Part shown: one piece after another, positions 11,226 through 22,605 of the stretch
Numbering within the stretch: the stretch's first letter is position 1
Layout of the letters: each line of letters begins with the position of its first letter
Assembly: GCF_963678635.1 (NCBI RefSeq)
Contig: NC_087068.1
Coordinates: 38,093,649 to 38,157,648, forward strand
Direction of reading: 5' to 3'
DNA from: Symsagittifera roscoffensis
Lineage: Eukaryota > Xenacoelomorpha > Acoela > Convolutidae
Length of the DNA stretch: 64,000 bases
The notes under the pieces: model-generated
Seen by the model: only the letters and a program-made list of their open reading frames with translations
Databases searched by the model: none
Told to the model about the DNA's origin: nothing
Position numbers and translations under genes: made by a program

Positions 11226-11738
11226 CTGAAATTAGATCTGTAATAGATTTTTTCAGATCTGATATAACCAAGAAAAAAAAATTTCAGATCTGAAATTAGA
11301 TCTGAAATAGTCCGTATTTAAAGTATCCAAGCGTTATTTAAATATTTCACGTTCTATTTGAGATCTGAAATTTAGATCTGAAATAGATAATTTCAGATCT
11401 GTTTTAGAAAATTTACTGGATACGGGTATATAAATAGACAGAAAACTCTACACAAAATTATATAGACCAAAATTATACACCCTTAATAGTCCAATCATAA
11501 ACTATAAACTATATTTGTTTCTTGGCCAAAAGAAATTTCAGTGAAGCAACGCAAAGCGCCTGCCAAAATGTGGTTTTCTGATTAGACTATATCGACCAAA
11601 TTTTGGAAATTTTAGACAGCCGCGACCACAACTGGGTATATTTAAATCGCTTGGTATATTTAATTGAGTCCAACCCTAGCCAGCAAAACTTAATCGGGCG
11701 ACGCATTCAACTTTCATTCAAAAGATTTTTATCTGACT

Positions 11739-12171
11739 CAGGGGTGGATCTAGGATTTTTTCGAGGGGGGCGGATTTTCAAAAAATTTTTTCGAAAACTT
11801 TGACGACTTTTTTTTAGGTCGACCAAATGGATTTCCGAGCTCTTCTAAAGCACTAAAAGGTCCCTGTTTTGGCCAAACTTTCTGCGCCGCAGGCAAATTT
11901 TGAAAAAAAAAAACAGGTCAAAAAAGCCGTTTTTAGGCACTTTTTGAAAACTTTTGACAAAAAAAATCGCGTTTTTTTGGCGCGCACTCCCCCTCAAAGT
12001 TAGTATATATTGGCGTCAAAGGCGCCTTTAGAAAAATTTTAGGGTAAGTCGGCAAAAAATGGATTTCTTAAAAAGTACCAAAGGGGTGACCCTTTGGGTC
12101 GGCAGGGGGTCGAATCCCTGAGGAAAGGCGTCCGCCCCCCCCCCCCCGCCCCCACCCTAAATCCGCCCCTG
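11739..12171. mobile_element. hAT-type non-autonomous element (CAGGGG family), complete with 8-bp duplication
   Basis: The ends are caggggtggatctagg and its inverse ctaaatccgcccctg. The flanking octamer atctgact is duplicated exactly at 11731-11738 and 12172-12179. CAGGGG-type ends plus an 8-bp duplication define hAT-superfamily insertions. The 433-bp body is non-coding, with G/C homopolymer tracts next to both ends. Confidence 0.9.
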
Positions 12172-12179
12172 ATCTGACT

Positions 12180-12640
12180 GTTGCTGCGCGAAAGTATCAG
12201 TTTAAATCAAATTCTCGAAGTATTAAGTTTCAAATTATCAGTGGGATAAAACATGGTCGCTAAAAATAACCTCAATAAAACGTACGGATATAAATTGGTT
12301 ATATACAGAAAATAGATAGATTTTTGATCAAGTTCAATTCATCTCCAATTTCTCAGTTTCGGTTGTGTAGTTTGGATGTCCGGTTGTAATTCAATTTTTG
12401 CTGAAGTTTCATTTTTGTACATTTTCATGACATTATCAGTATCAAAACACACTGAAACGGTATCAAGTTTTGTTTATACTATATAAATATTGTATAAAGA
12501 TTATACAAAGCTTATAAACAGTTTATAAACAGTATATATACAAATTATACAAAAAATATTTGAAAAATGATACTAAACGGTTTTTGTAGAGATATTATAC
12601 AAACTATATACAGATTATATACCAAGTTTCTGAACTGTCT
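12180..12640. other. Very AT-rich spacer before the LINE
   Basis: From about 12470 it is rich in irregular tatac/tataaa repeats (ttatacaaa, gtttataaac). No coding potential seen. Confidence 0.5.
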
Positions 12641-14960
12641 CGTCTATCAACTCATATAGCTAATATGAAAGAAAAGTTTGAAAAAGATGTTGATAAAACA
12701 ATTGCTATAATAACCCAAACAATTTTGGAAGTTTTTGATAAATTTGCTCCCGTGAAAAAGTGCACTACAAAAAATAAAAAACACTGGCTAACAAAAGAAG
12801 TTGTTGTAGCATGTCGAAGGCGAGATGAAGCTCACAAACAAATGATTTCAAAACCATCTATCGAGAATTGTGAAAACTTCCGAAAACTGAAAAGTTTTGC
12901 GAAATCAGCCACGCGGAATGCTATTCGAAATTTTTATGATTCAAAGATGAACAATTGTTCCGATGCCTCGTCTAAGTTTAAGGTTTTCAATAACTTCTCT
13001 AATAAATACCGTGAGCAAAAATGTAAAATAGATGTTGACACAATGAATGATTTTTTTGCCAATATTGGACAACGTCTGGCTGATAGCATAAAAAAAAACA
13101 GATAATTTTGTTTTTAAAAGTCCTTCAATTGAACACACATGTGCGCTTCATTTCGCTGATGAAATTGAGATGAACAAAGTGATTACTTCTTTAAAAAACA
13201 AAGCTTCCTTTGGTCATGATGGTCTGAGTAATAATATTGTTCAAATTTGTGCACCAGTCATCGCACCCTACTTGACTTCAGTTTTTAACCAATGCATACA
13301 TCTTGAAACATTTCCCGACTCGTTTAAAATAGCAAAAATTCTTGTATTGCATAAGGAGGGAAGTTGGGATATTCCTAACAACTATAGACCAATCAGCTTG
13401 TTAACATCTTTCAGTAAAATTTTCGAGAAATTGTTATATAAGCGAATGATGTCTTTCGCAACAAAGTTTAAAATAATTTCTACCAAACAGTTTGGATTTC
13501 AGAAAAATCATTCATGTGTTCATGCCATCACCAAAATAACAGAATATATCAGGAAATCGATTGAGAGAAAACAGTACGGATTTGCTATTTTTGTAGATCT
13601 TAAGAAAGCATTTGATACAGTTAATCATGATATACTCTTTGAAAAACTGTGCCGATTGGGATTTCGGGGAAAATCTGGAAATTTGCTAAAGAATTATTTT
13701 CAAAATAGAAGACAATTTGTTCAAAATGGCTTAGAAATCTCGTCTTTAAAAAACATAACATGTGGAGTGCCACAAGATTCAGTGTTAGGTCCCTTATTAT
13801 TTTTGCTTTACATCAATCATATAACAGACCATTTAGACTACAGTGAAATAACTCTTTTTGCGGATGATACAACAATGATTGTAAGTGAATCATCAACCTC
13901 AATACAGCTAAGATTGCAAAAGGAACTGTCAAAAGTTGATGACTGGTGCAAAAGTAACAAACTTACCATCAACACCGGGAAATTTAAACTAATATGCTTT
14001 GGAAAGAATTTCAGTAATCAAAACACTTTTTATATAGGAGAAAATAATCTAACCTATACTAGTTCTTTTAAGTATTTAGGAGTAACCATTGATAACAAAT
14101 TGAAATTTTCTCAGCATATTGATTTAATTTGCCTTCAAATGGCCAAGTTCAATGGAATTTTGTATCGAGCTCGAAATTATTTCTCGAAAAATGCCTTAAT
14201 TCTTTTTTACAAATCATATATCGTACCAGTAATATCATATGGACTCATGGTTTATGGATGCTCATCTAAGCAAAATCTCATGAAAATTTTAGTAGCCCAA
14301 AAAAATTATTGCGCACCATTGCATTCAAAAGAAAATTTGAACATATATCACATATTTTTGAAGAACATAATATTGAAACTGTTCATGATATGTTTTTGAG
14401 GCAATTAGTGTCCGAAACAGTATTGCAGGTTCATGGAACATCACCGTTAAAATTCTTGGAAAAACATAACGTTAAGGCCAAAAGAATGACAACGTTTTCG
14501 AGTAAGGGTCTCGTTAATTCTTTTTTTACGAAGTCGTGTATCACTGAAAAATCAATTGAAGGTAAAATAGTAAAATGCTTCAATTTTCTGCAAAAAAATG
14601 ATCTTTTACCTACTGATTTGAAAAGTTATTCAAGTCATCAGCTCGCAAGATTCAAAAAGCAGCTTTTCTTATTATATATCAGAGATAACAAGGTGTTGAT
14701 GGAAATTTTGTTATAATATAGGCTAATTTAAGTATACTATTATCTCCAACTTTTTTTCCGTTGCTGGGGTGCTACTTGATGGGCTGCACAGCCCGTATAG
14801 ATACTCCTGATGCATTATGCATATAATTTCTTTATTATTGTGTATAATTGTATCGAATTCAAATTCAATTCAATTCTACTTAATTGATGTGTTTTATTTC
14901 TAACATGGAAGCGATTATCGCTCGCAAAATAGTTGTATATAAATAAATTATATGCATGAA
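12641..14960 (+). mobile_element. 5'-truncated non-LTR retrotransposon (CR1/L2/Jockey-like LINE)
   Basis: Only the distal part of ORF2 (linker, RT and C-terminal region) and a 3' tail remain. No endonuclease domain is found upstream. After the last stop comes about 240 bp of 3' UTR ending near repeated caattc/aattcaa words, as is common for CR1-like tails. No target duplication could be fixed because the 5' limit is vague. Confidence 0.8.
12665..14716 (+). pseudogene. LINE ORF2 fragment with reverse transcriptase, two frameshifts
   Basis: Three successive frames make up one protein: 12665-13105 (linker region with HWLTKEVVVACRRRDEAHK), 13170-14399 (RT) and 14309-14716 (C-terminal domain). 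RT blocks seen are NNYRPISLLTSFSKIFEK, QFGFQKNHS, FVDLKKAFDTVNHDIL, TCGVPQDSVLGPLLF and LFADDT. The metal-binding Asp of DLKKAFD and the FADD pair are kept, but the usual Gly of VPQGS is Asp, a likely damaging change. The first shift lies at or after the A-rich run near 13089-13098, the second at the A7 run near 14299-14305. Non-functional as read, or mis-assembled at homopolymers. Confidence 0.85.
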
Positions 14961-17900
14961 AATAATTGTATGTGTTTCGGCTGTTGCTCGGTTTTGAGGC
15001 CAAAGACTTCATCTGTCAAAAAAATCAACGTTTTTCAGATTGATGTCATTACGATTTAATTGACTCGCTTTAAAGGCTGGGGCAGGCTGATAAAAATATT
15101 TTGTGCTACTTTTATAGCGAATGGTTTTTGTTGTTGCAGTGAAAATCATTTCTGACAAAACCCGATGCATTCTGACTACCCTTCAGTTCCTATGAAGTAG
15201 CTTTTGGCAACCCAATTTTTAAATTACTTCTGCTATATATTTTAGAAGTAGTATTTTCAGTGAGACCATTCAATTTTCCAAACTTTTATTAGGACGAGAC
15301 GGATTTATTCGTCATTTACGCGTTACACAAAGGCAGTTGTCTCAAATGGGCCAAAATAGACTTTCCGTATTGCAGAGGTTGGCTGATTTATTTCGAAAAT
15401 TGGATAAAAAGATGGATAAAATTGGCTAATATAGCCAATTTTTATCATAGCTTAAATATATTTTTAAATCTGAAACTATGGTATCTAAATTTTCAGCCGG
15501 TACTAAAAATAGTATTCAAAATCCTCCAATTGAAAAGTTGAATTTTATCCATCCAATAAGTATTCCATCCATTTTCTTGACAAAGTGTCACAAAATAACA
15601 GTCAAAAATAGATTCAAGCATTTAACTAGTAAAAAACTGAAGAATATTCAATATCGAGTTCGATTAGAAATCATTAAAACTGTTTAAAAACCTGTACCAA
15701 CCAAAATAAGAGCGCACAAAAGAAATTTTTTTTTTGCACATCATCATTTTATGCAGAAACCACTACCAGTGACCATCTTCCAAATTTTGTAGCTTACAAG
15801 TTAAACACGATACCTAGCTTATTAATTCTGCCATGTACATGTATAATTGTGTTCAGCCAGCCTTTTTATCGAAATTGATTAGCTTTTTCTTTGTTTAAAT
15901 AGAGTAAGTATCAGTTCAGTACACAAATGATTGGAGCCGTGTAGTAGATTTGAGACATATCAATGGGGTTCAAGACCTCCTGATAGTATTTTTTTAGTAC
16001 GACAATTACGAAAACTCTGAGTCTAATTTGAAATTTTTCTCTTTTTTCTTGGGTCAAGGAGGGCAATTGTCTAATATATAGGCTCTAAATTTATTTTCAT
16101 TTGGTTTAGTTTCATAGTCCTCAGAATAATTTAGCGACTGAATGGCGACAATTAGAGTTTTTTTTGCCAAAAAGGACAATTTTTAACGGTAGCAAGTTGC
16201 CTATCTACCCACCTTAGGAATCCGAGTTTTTTAACATTCTGATTTTAACCTTTTCTATCGCATAGGATCGCCAGTGCTAAAACAAAAGTTGCGGTTAGCA
16301 TTCATTGCAACTTCGGGAAAGCCCGTTTTCCACAAATAGCTATTAAACAATCATCAGGGGAGCTTTTAAAACACATTTCCCCTACCTCTGTCTCCACTAG
16401 CGCAGGAGGATTTAAAAACAGAAGTCTCTGTCCAAAGACCTGTGAGAATTCAAAAAAATATTGAGGACGTAGTTCCGTGGTTTCCAACTTCGATCAAACC
16501 AGGACATGCGCAAAAATGTCAAATGAACCCCGATGTTTACATGTGCGAAAACCACGCTTTCCAATGTTCGTAGTTGCGTCTCTAAGCACTGGGCAACGCA
16601 TCGAGTGATATCAGCAAATAATGCCTCCTTTGATGCACTGCTGGTGATACCACCGCAAAGAACTCCGCCACACTGGGAAAAGTCACACTGAACGATCCCA
16701 TTTTTCCACAAATAGTGTTTTACAAAAACCGTCAGGGGAGCTTGCAGAACACAAGTCCCCCAACCTTGGGTTCAACGAACGCAGTTACCACCCCCTGATC
16801 TCCACTAACACAGTACAAGCCAACGATAACCAATTGGCAACCCCACGATAACCAACTTGGCTGTTGTGTCATTTTCTGTGGAAAAAGGTCAGCACCATTC
16901 CTTGAAATGCCTCACCGCAAATACGATACATTTTAGCCACAATTTTTTATACCATACACTTGTCTTTGGTCATAGCAGAGGGTACAATCCTACTTTTTGT
17001 GCGGGCTGTTATCGGTCGCGGGTATTTTCTGTCGGTTTAAATTCCGATCATGGGAGACATTCATGAGATTATTTCTCTGACTATTGCAGCTCTGATCGTG
17101 TAATTGTGTTGCATGGGACCTCTGATTGCGGCATCTCTCAACATGGCGTCTCGCACCATGGTAATTATCTGCAGCTCATGACTCAAATATTTTTCATTGG
17201 AGACTGAAGATATGGTGGCACATAACTTATGACAGCCCTATTTCTCGTGACAGAAAAAGTTTTCGTGATAGAAGAAGATTTCATGACAGCTAAAGATCTC
17301 GTTACACCTGAAAAACTGTTAAAGCTGTTAGCTGAAGATCTTGTGAAGATGCATGAAGATCTCATGAAAGCTTAAAACCTGAAAATTTCCGGCTTTCGCG
17401 TAATAACTTCAGCTATCCGAGAAAAAACTACCTAACATGGTCCTGGAATCATCTAAACAAAATGCAAAACTACTCTCACAGAGCAGTCTCAGGTCGAAAA
17501 GCAAAACATTCCTGGCTAATATGGAGCACGGAAAACTTATTGTTGCATTAATTGGAAGACGTTTTTCTAACTAAGCGCATGTTTCCTTAAAAAATGGATG
17601 ATAATGAAAAATTCCGTTTGTTACACATTTAATTAGTGATAAGCTTTAGGTTTTGTCGCATTTTAGTAATGAATTGAAGATGACTCTACTTTTTTAAATT
17701 GAAAAAAAAAACACTTTAAATAGTTACAATTGAAATCATACACGGAATTTTACAACCCGTTTGGAGTCTACTTCTAATTATCACTTCTTGCGTTTCATCT
17801 GATTGTACGTCACGCGTGACTAGCCAATCAAGTTTTATAACTGATCCTGAATAGTTTTTTTCTAAAATATTGACTAGTTTCATTTGTTAGGCTACAGTTA

Positions 17901-18929
17901 ATTTGGCAATTTGTGCTTGTAAAAGCCTCGCGTTTCGAATAGCCCTTAAAATCCTGTTGAGAACAGGAAATAAGAGTAGGTTTCAGATAGGTATTAGACT
18001 AAAAATTTACATAAGCCTATCGTTAAAGAAAGATAGTGTGACAACCAGACGGTCGAGTCGGTGTACATAATCTGAAATTTCCCTATCAGATGCAGCCTCT
18101 GACACTTGTCATCTGATGCAAATAAAGAGTCAGAAAAGACAAAAAACAACTTAATTTAACACGGTGATTAAATGAGCCCTAATTTTTTACGTTTCAATCT
18201 TTAAAAATTAATATTGCAATTTAATATTTCAGTATTTAATTTTTTTTCTCTAAAACTACAGATAAAATACTGATACAATCTAAAACTACTGATACAGGGC
18301 AGAAACTGTTTGGCAATCATGGTATTATCAAAATTTTTCAATTTTTTCAGTGTTGTCATTACACTTCAGAAGAAAAAAAAACGAATTTTGTCAAACTGCA
18401 TTTTATCATGACTTCCTTTGTAGTTTTGTTCTTCATAAATTAGAAAATTTCAAGACAAGCACGTTTTGTTTTTCAATCTGAAGAAAACAGCATTATAAAA
18501 GTAGCAAATACCTCATCCCTATCTTGTTGTTTGCGTTTTCTAAGACTTTTATAGTTTTTTACAGTACATTTTTAACTCAGTTTTTACTATCAAGATCCAA
18601 AATTAGATAAAAAACTAAAGTTTACTTGAAGTATGCTACAAAACCTACAATGTCAAACAACTTTCTCAGATAAGTTTTTGCAAACTAATAATTTTTCACC
18701 GCAATTAATTGACATTCCATCCAAGTAATTTTTTATACAAATCAAATCTGTATTCAACAGAAATCTCAACACATCATCAAGGCTTTCGTTGGATTTTTTG
18801 AGACATCATTTCAGATTATTTATAAACCATTTTAATTAGATTATTTACTCAGCATTTACCTTCAGCTGCCATGGTATCGTCAATTGTCACGAAATATCTA
18901 GCTGCCATAAGGTCTTAAGGATGTCACAC
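14961..18929. other. 4 kb of intergenic sequence with old repeats, no supported gene
   Basis: Most frames are short and AT-driven. Two related segments (about 16325-16420 and 16695-16815) share ttttccacaaatag and tcaggggagctt and are diverged copies of one repeat. Between them a minus frame at 16412-16711 contains several Cys but no known motif. A degenerate array of gatctcgtgacag-like words lies at 17215-17370. Confidence 0.4.
17215..17370. repeat. Degenerate tandem array of gatct/catgacag words
   Basis: Words such as cgtgacagaaaaag, catgacagctaaagatctcg and gaagatctcatgaaagc recur every 20-25 bp. A similar array in opposite orientation occurs at 19120-19250 (cacgagatcttcagctt), suggesting a shared satellite origin. 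Confidence 0.55.
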
Positions 18930-19117
18930 ATTACGAGGCCAAACTGTGCACTGGATAGGCGCACAACTCTGTATCTGTATGTTCCTGGATTCCAGAGACA
19001 AGTCTTTCAACATACTAAAATTGTGTCGTAACTCAAAGAAAAAAAGAAGAACAAAGGGAGCGTCCCTCTTGCGGAATTTGCCTTCATTTCCCAAAAAGCA
19101 CAGTTTGGCCTCGTCAT
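18930..19117. mobile_element. MITE-like element, copy 1 (ends attacgaggccaaactgtgca)
   Basis: The left end attacgaggccaaactgtgca is mirrored at the right as gcacagtttggcctcgtcat. The interior shares ggcgcac, the agacaagtct core and the gggagcgtcc patch with the copy at 22086, in inverted orientation. 188 bp, non-coding. The superfamily is not determined. Confidence 0.8.
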
Positions 19118-19119
19118 GC

Positions 19120-19250
19120 AAGAATTTCTTTTGTCACGAGATCTTCAGCTTCCACGAGATCTTCTGCTGTCAGGAATTCTTCAGATGTCAAAAAATCTGA
19201 AGGATGTCTCAAGATCCTCTTCTGTCGAGAGATCTTCAGCTTTCCAAAGA
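19120..19250. repeat. Degenerate tandem array, cacgagatcttcagctt units
   Basis: Units around gagatcttcagctt recur every 20-25 bp directly after the MITE. They are the inverse of the array at 17215-17370. Confidence 0.55.
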
Positions 19251-19391
19251 TTTTCGTTTTTTTTTTATACAATAAGCGCGTTTTTGTAAAAGATGTTTGG
19301 CGTGTTTTTGTCTTTAATATAGAATAGAAATTTTTCGGTTTGTGGTGTTTTGTTTTCTCATAAACAATCATCTGGAACAAGGCTTCAGTCA

Positions 19392-19461
19392 TGATAACTG
19401 TGGCTTGATAACGGTGGCTTGATAACTGTGGCTTGATAACTGTGGCTCGATAACTGTGGCT
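19392..19461. repeat. 14-bp minisatellite, five units
   Basis: Five head-to-tail copies of tgataactgtggct, the second with one change (cggtgg) and the fifth beginning cgata. No indels between units. Confidence 0.95.
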
Positions 19462-19874
19462 TGAACTTTCTGTGCTACTTGCATAGCAACCTGCTATAGC
19501 AGTTAACAAAATTATCGGACATGTCTCAAATTTTTGAAAGAATTCTAACCTTCAAGCTGAAACATATTTTATACGTTCTTTTCTTTTGAAAAATTGCATG
19601 GCAGATAGCAGCTGAATGAAATTGCTTTGAAGCTAAGGGCTTAAAGTTATGTTCAAAAAATTGACCTTTCAAAAAGGGCAATTTTTTTGGTTTGCTCTTT
19701 TGACAGTGCAAATGCCATTTTAAAAATTTGCTTGTATTTTTAGCTCTATTTTACAGTCTCAAGATCAGAATTGTTTCAAAAAACTAAGACTGTCCGATAT
19801 AATTAGTAGCAAAAAGCTCGTACAGACACAATTCATTAGAATGAGCAATCAGTGCTAATCAACGTTTTTTTAAC

Positions 19875-20054
19875 ATGCAAAATCTGAAGCAGAACAACCT
19901 TGATTTTTGTCAGACCATATTCAAATTGCGAGATCGTCGATTATCCGATGATTATGCTAGCCTAATTTTTAAAGAATGCGATGAACATCCAGATTTTAGT
20001 ATAAAACATTTCGACGCTTCGGATGCAATTGCTCGACGTGTTTATAGGTTTTGA
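19875..20054 (+). CDS. 59-residue ORF, unrecognised, probably a fragment
   Basis: ATG at 19875 to TGA at 20052-20054. The text includes LRDRRLSDDYASLIFKECDE and FDASDAIARRVYRF. It is charged and helix-prone with balanced codon use, unlike random AT-rich frames here. It ends 8 bp before a small inverted-repeat element, so the original frame may have been cut by that insertion. No family recognised. Confidence 0.3.
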   Translation: MQNLKQNNLDFCQTIFKLRDRRLSDDYASLIFKECDEHPDFSIKHFDASDAIARRVYRF

Positions 20055-20062
20055 GCGAAACT

Positions 20063-20264
20063 CGGATCTACTTAACAACCCCCCCCCCTTTTTGTATCTA
20101 CTAAAGAATCTCCATCCCTGTAAATAAAAACAGTAAATTCGCACTAGAGCATTGTATGTAAATTCGAATTTTGCTGCGTTCTGATTGTTCAAAAATTCGC
20201 TTCAAGTAATCTTATTAAAGGTCTCCTCCCCTTTCTTGCAAGGGGGATTGTTAAGTAGATCCCG
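20063..20264. mobile_element. 202-bp MITE-like element with about 22-bp inverted ends
   Basis: The left end cggatctacttaacaaccccc and the right end gggggattgttaagtagatcccg are inverse to each other with two mismatches. The interior is AT-rich and non-coding. The flanks show no clear duplication. Confidence 0.75.
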
Positions 20265-21121
20265 AAAATCTGCTTTGTGAACGCTATGTTTATTTAAATT
20301 TTAATTTCCGTAGATGTCTAAACAGTTGCTTTTTTTAATTAATACTCTCTGTCCGAACTTTTTGCAACTCTCTATAAAATTGTTACAAGCTAAAAACAGT
20401 GCTGATATAAATTAACCGGACAAACGAAACAAATGTTGAAATTTCAATCACATTTTTCTTAAAATGGGTTGGGATTAGACAAAAACTAGGAGAGCGAAAA
20501 TGGCAAAAGTAGAACTTTGTGAGAATTGATATGGTGCAATTTTTTTCCCGAAATTCTCAACCAAAAGTTAACCCCAAAATGGCTCATTTTGGCTGCTTTT
20601 AATTAATCAAGAATTACGCTGAAATCACTTTGTTAATAGATGAGAAAATTAGACGCATATAATTATTATAAATAATTACTATGTGATGTAAGTTCGCCTT
20701 CAAGATATGGCGGTTTGCAGATATAGTGGTTTGTTGAATATGCGCCAATTACATAATAATTATGTCCGGAATATCCGGAAATTACATATCCGGAAATTGA
20801 ATATCTGGAAATTACATAAAAATTATGTAAGAATTGCATAACAACAGTGACAAAAAGAAAACTCCTTGAGAGACATTGATTATTCAGTCGAGACTCTGTA
20901 AGGGAGGAGGGATTTAAAATGGGTGTATTTTGCGCTCTTTTTATGTGAACTCTATGGCTCTTTTTATGTGAACTCTTTTTATGTCAATTTTTATTTCAGT
21001 TTGTATAATTTGAAAGTTATGCGAATTTGAATGTTCTACCTGAAGATTTGATGTTTTGACATCTGTTCCATGTGTACATATCATTTTGTTTGCATTCGAG
21101 TTTGCGTGTTGTTTGCTTTTT
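20265..21121. other. Intergenic with a short ccggaaattacat array
   Basis: At 20740-20830 the words aattacata and atccggaaattacat recur every 15-17 bp. The rest is AT-rich without coding signal up to the gap. Confidence 0.5.
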
Positions 21122-21321
21122 NNNNNNNNNNNNNNNNNNNNNNNNNNNNNNNNNNNNNNNNNNNNNNNNNNNNNNNNNNNNNNNNNNNNNNNNNNNNNNN
21201 NNNNNNNNNNNNNNNNNNNNNNNNNNNNNNNNNNNNNNNNNNNNNNNNNNNNNNNNNNNNNNNNNNNNNNNNNNNNNNNNNNNNNNNNNNNNNNNNNNNN
21301 NNNNNNNNNNNNNNNNNNNNN
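21122..21321. other. Assembly gap, 200 N
   Basis: Exactly 200 undetermined bases, a fixed-size scaffold gap. ORFs drawn across it are meaningless. Confidence 1.
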
Positions 21322-21911
21322 CCACTCCCCAAATGCAGACATCTTAAAATAACCCAATTAATTGCAATTTTAGATAGTGAATCAGCACGTTAACACGCAA
21401 AAAATGAGAACAACATAATTTTTTCTAATTGAGTCACCAATCAACTATGTAGGTTATAATTACGAGCAGCAATTGATGTTTTTTTGAAAAGGAATAAAGC
21501 AAGAAGATCTTTTGAAATTCTCAAATATAACTAATTTCGGCTCCAAGAACTATGTTATATAGTTTGTGCTCGGGTTTCAAGTGCTAAAGCCCAGTTACTC
21601 TTTGACATGGGACAAAAAAGTGACAAAATCCTCTGCTCTCAAAATTGTCTCTGTTCAGCAGCCAGGAACTCCTTTAACTAAAACGAGGATTTTCATTTTT
21701 GGTGGAGCAGTTTACCACATTTGAATACTTCTGTTGCAAAAGTATACTGTATTTATCAAGGATCTGACATTTTTTTTTCACCGCTACCTAATTAATATGC
21801 TTTAGACTTTTCTGTTTAACAATATACTGACTCGGGTTTTTAAAAAAGTTGAGCTTAGTTTTGATTTATGCAGTCCGAAAAAAAGTTCTGTTGGAAAAAA
21901 ATGATGGAAAA

Positions 21912-21950
21912 AAATTCCGAGAACTGCCTTACTAGCAGTTCTCGGAATTT
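21912..21950. repeat. Perfect 16-bp hairpin with 7-base loop
   Basis: aaattccgagaactgc, loop cttacta, then the exact inverse. It lies in an AT-rich intergenic stretch (21322-21975) where nothing else is seen. It could be a relic of a small inverted-repeat element; the stem is short for a microRNA precursor. Confidence 0.85.
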
Positions 21951-21974
21951 CTAATTTTTTCTTTCATTAATCAA

Positions 21975-22605
21975 GATAAAATGCAAACAAATTACTCTGC
22001 TCAAGAACAATATTGGATTTGCAACTTCTCCAACTAACCCGAGTCTTCCCAAAGAATATTACGAGCATATATTAAGGTCACGACCATTACGAGGCCAAAC
22101 TGTGCACTTTGTGAATTGTAAGCGGATTCCGCAACAAGGACGCTCCCTTTGCTCTTCTTTTTTTCTTTCATTTTTTCTATTGTTCTGACAAAATCTTAAT
22201 TTATGTATAGACTTGTCTCTGGAATACAGCAACAGACAGACACAAACTAGTGCGTCTATCCCGTGCACAGTTTGACCTCGTAATGACTCTCTAAACCTTT
22301 TTTGCGTCTCTTGCCAAATAATTTCAATTTATCAAATAGGGCAGTATCAATCAATCCAGGTTTCACACAGTTTATTCTGACACCATAAAGAGCAAACTCC
22401 TTTGCAAAACATATTTATATCTAATGCAGCTTTTGACATGACCTAAGACGCCGATTTAGCAGAAAAGAAGGTTGCGACAATTCCTTTTGAAAAGATCCTT
22501 TGGTTTTGATGAGATGAGGGATACACTAGTGTAAACTGTCGCGAAAGAATGTGCGTTACACACCAGTATTGAGCCACAACTTGCAAAATTTTGATGCGTA
22601 TCTTT
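21975..22605 (-). pseudogene. Decayed SDR paralog, interrupted by a MITE
   Basis: On the minus strand, fragments of exon 2 of the SDR family appear in order in shifting frames: CIPHLIKTKGS (about 22500-22530), MSKAALD (about 22425-22445), YGVRINCVKPGLIDTALFDK and FGKRRKK (down to about 22300), then after an insertion SLGRLGLVGEVANPILFLSR (about 21990-22050). The order matches the intact paralog at 40455-41422. The catalytic Tyr region is lost and several frameshifts are present. The element at 22086-22284 sits between the two last fragments. No matching exon 1 was found upstream. A dead copy of the SDR cluster. Confidence 0.8.
22086..22284. mobile_element. MITE-like element, copy 2, inside the SDR pseudogene
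   Basis: The ends attacgaggccaaactgtgcac and gtgcacagtttgacctcgtaat are inverted repeats of about 22 bp. The body matches the 18930 copy in reverse. It separates two conserved pieces of the SDR pseudogene, so it inserted into that copy. Possible 3-4 bp duplications (gac/gacc) flank it but are too short to be sure. Confidence 0.85.

Larger units (their letters stand above)
8372..11428. mobile_element. 3-kb block bounded by about 40-bp inverted repeats, with captured exon-like DNA and a minisatellite
   Basis: The left end, tacc-g-gta-c-ccagtaaatttt onward (8372-8411), is the reverse complement of the right end (11389-11428) at about 37 of 40 positions. Both ends continue into aaaacagatctgaaat. 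The ends begin TA and finish TA, compatible with a TA target duplication, but no longer duplication is seen. Inside are an ORF-like stretch at 8540-8743, a 31-bp direct repeat (8741-8771 and 8952-8982), a G homopolymer near 8983-8999, the exon-like segments 9238-9654, and the 32-bp satellite. Superfamily unassigned. Confidence 0.55.

Noticed and set aside
21017-21393. Several ORFs of 80-138 codons spanning 21122-21321
   Set aside because: Most of each frame is the N block; nothing is encoded there that can be read.
21912-21950. Hairpin as a bacterial-style terminator or microRNA
   Set aside because: Eukaryotic context, no gene immediately upstream, and the 16-bp stem is too short for a typical precursor.
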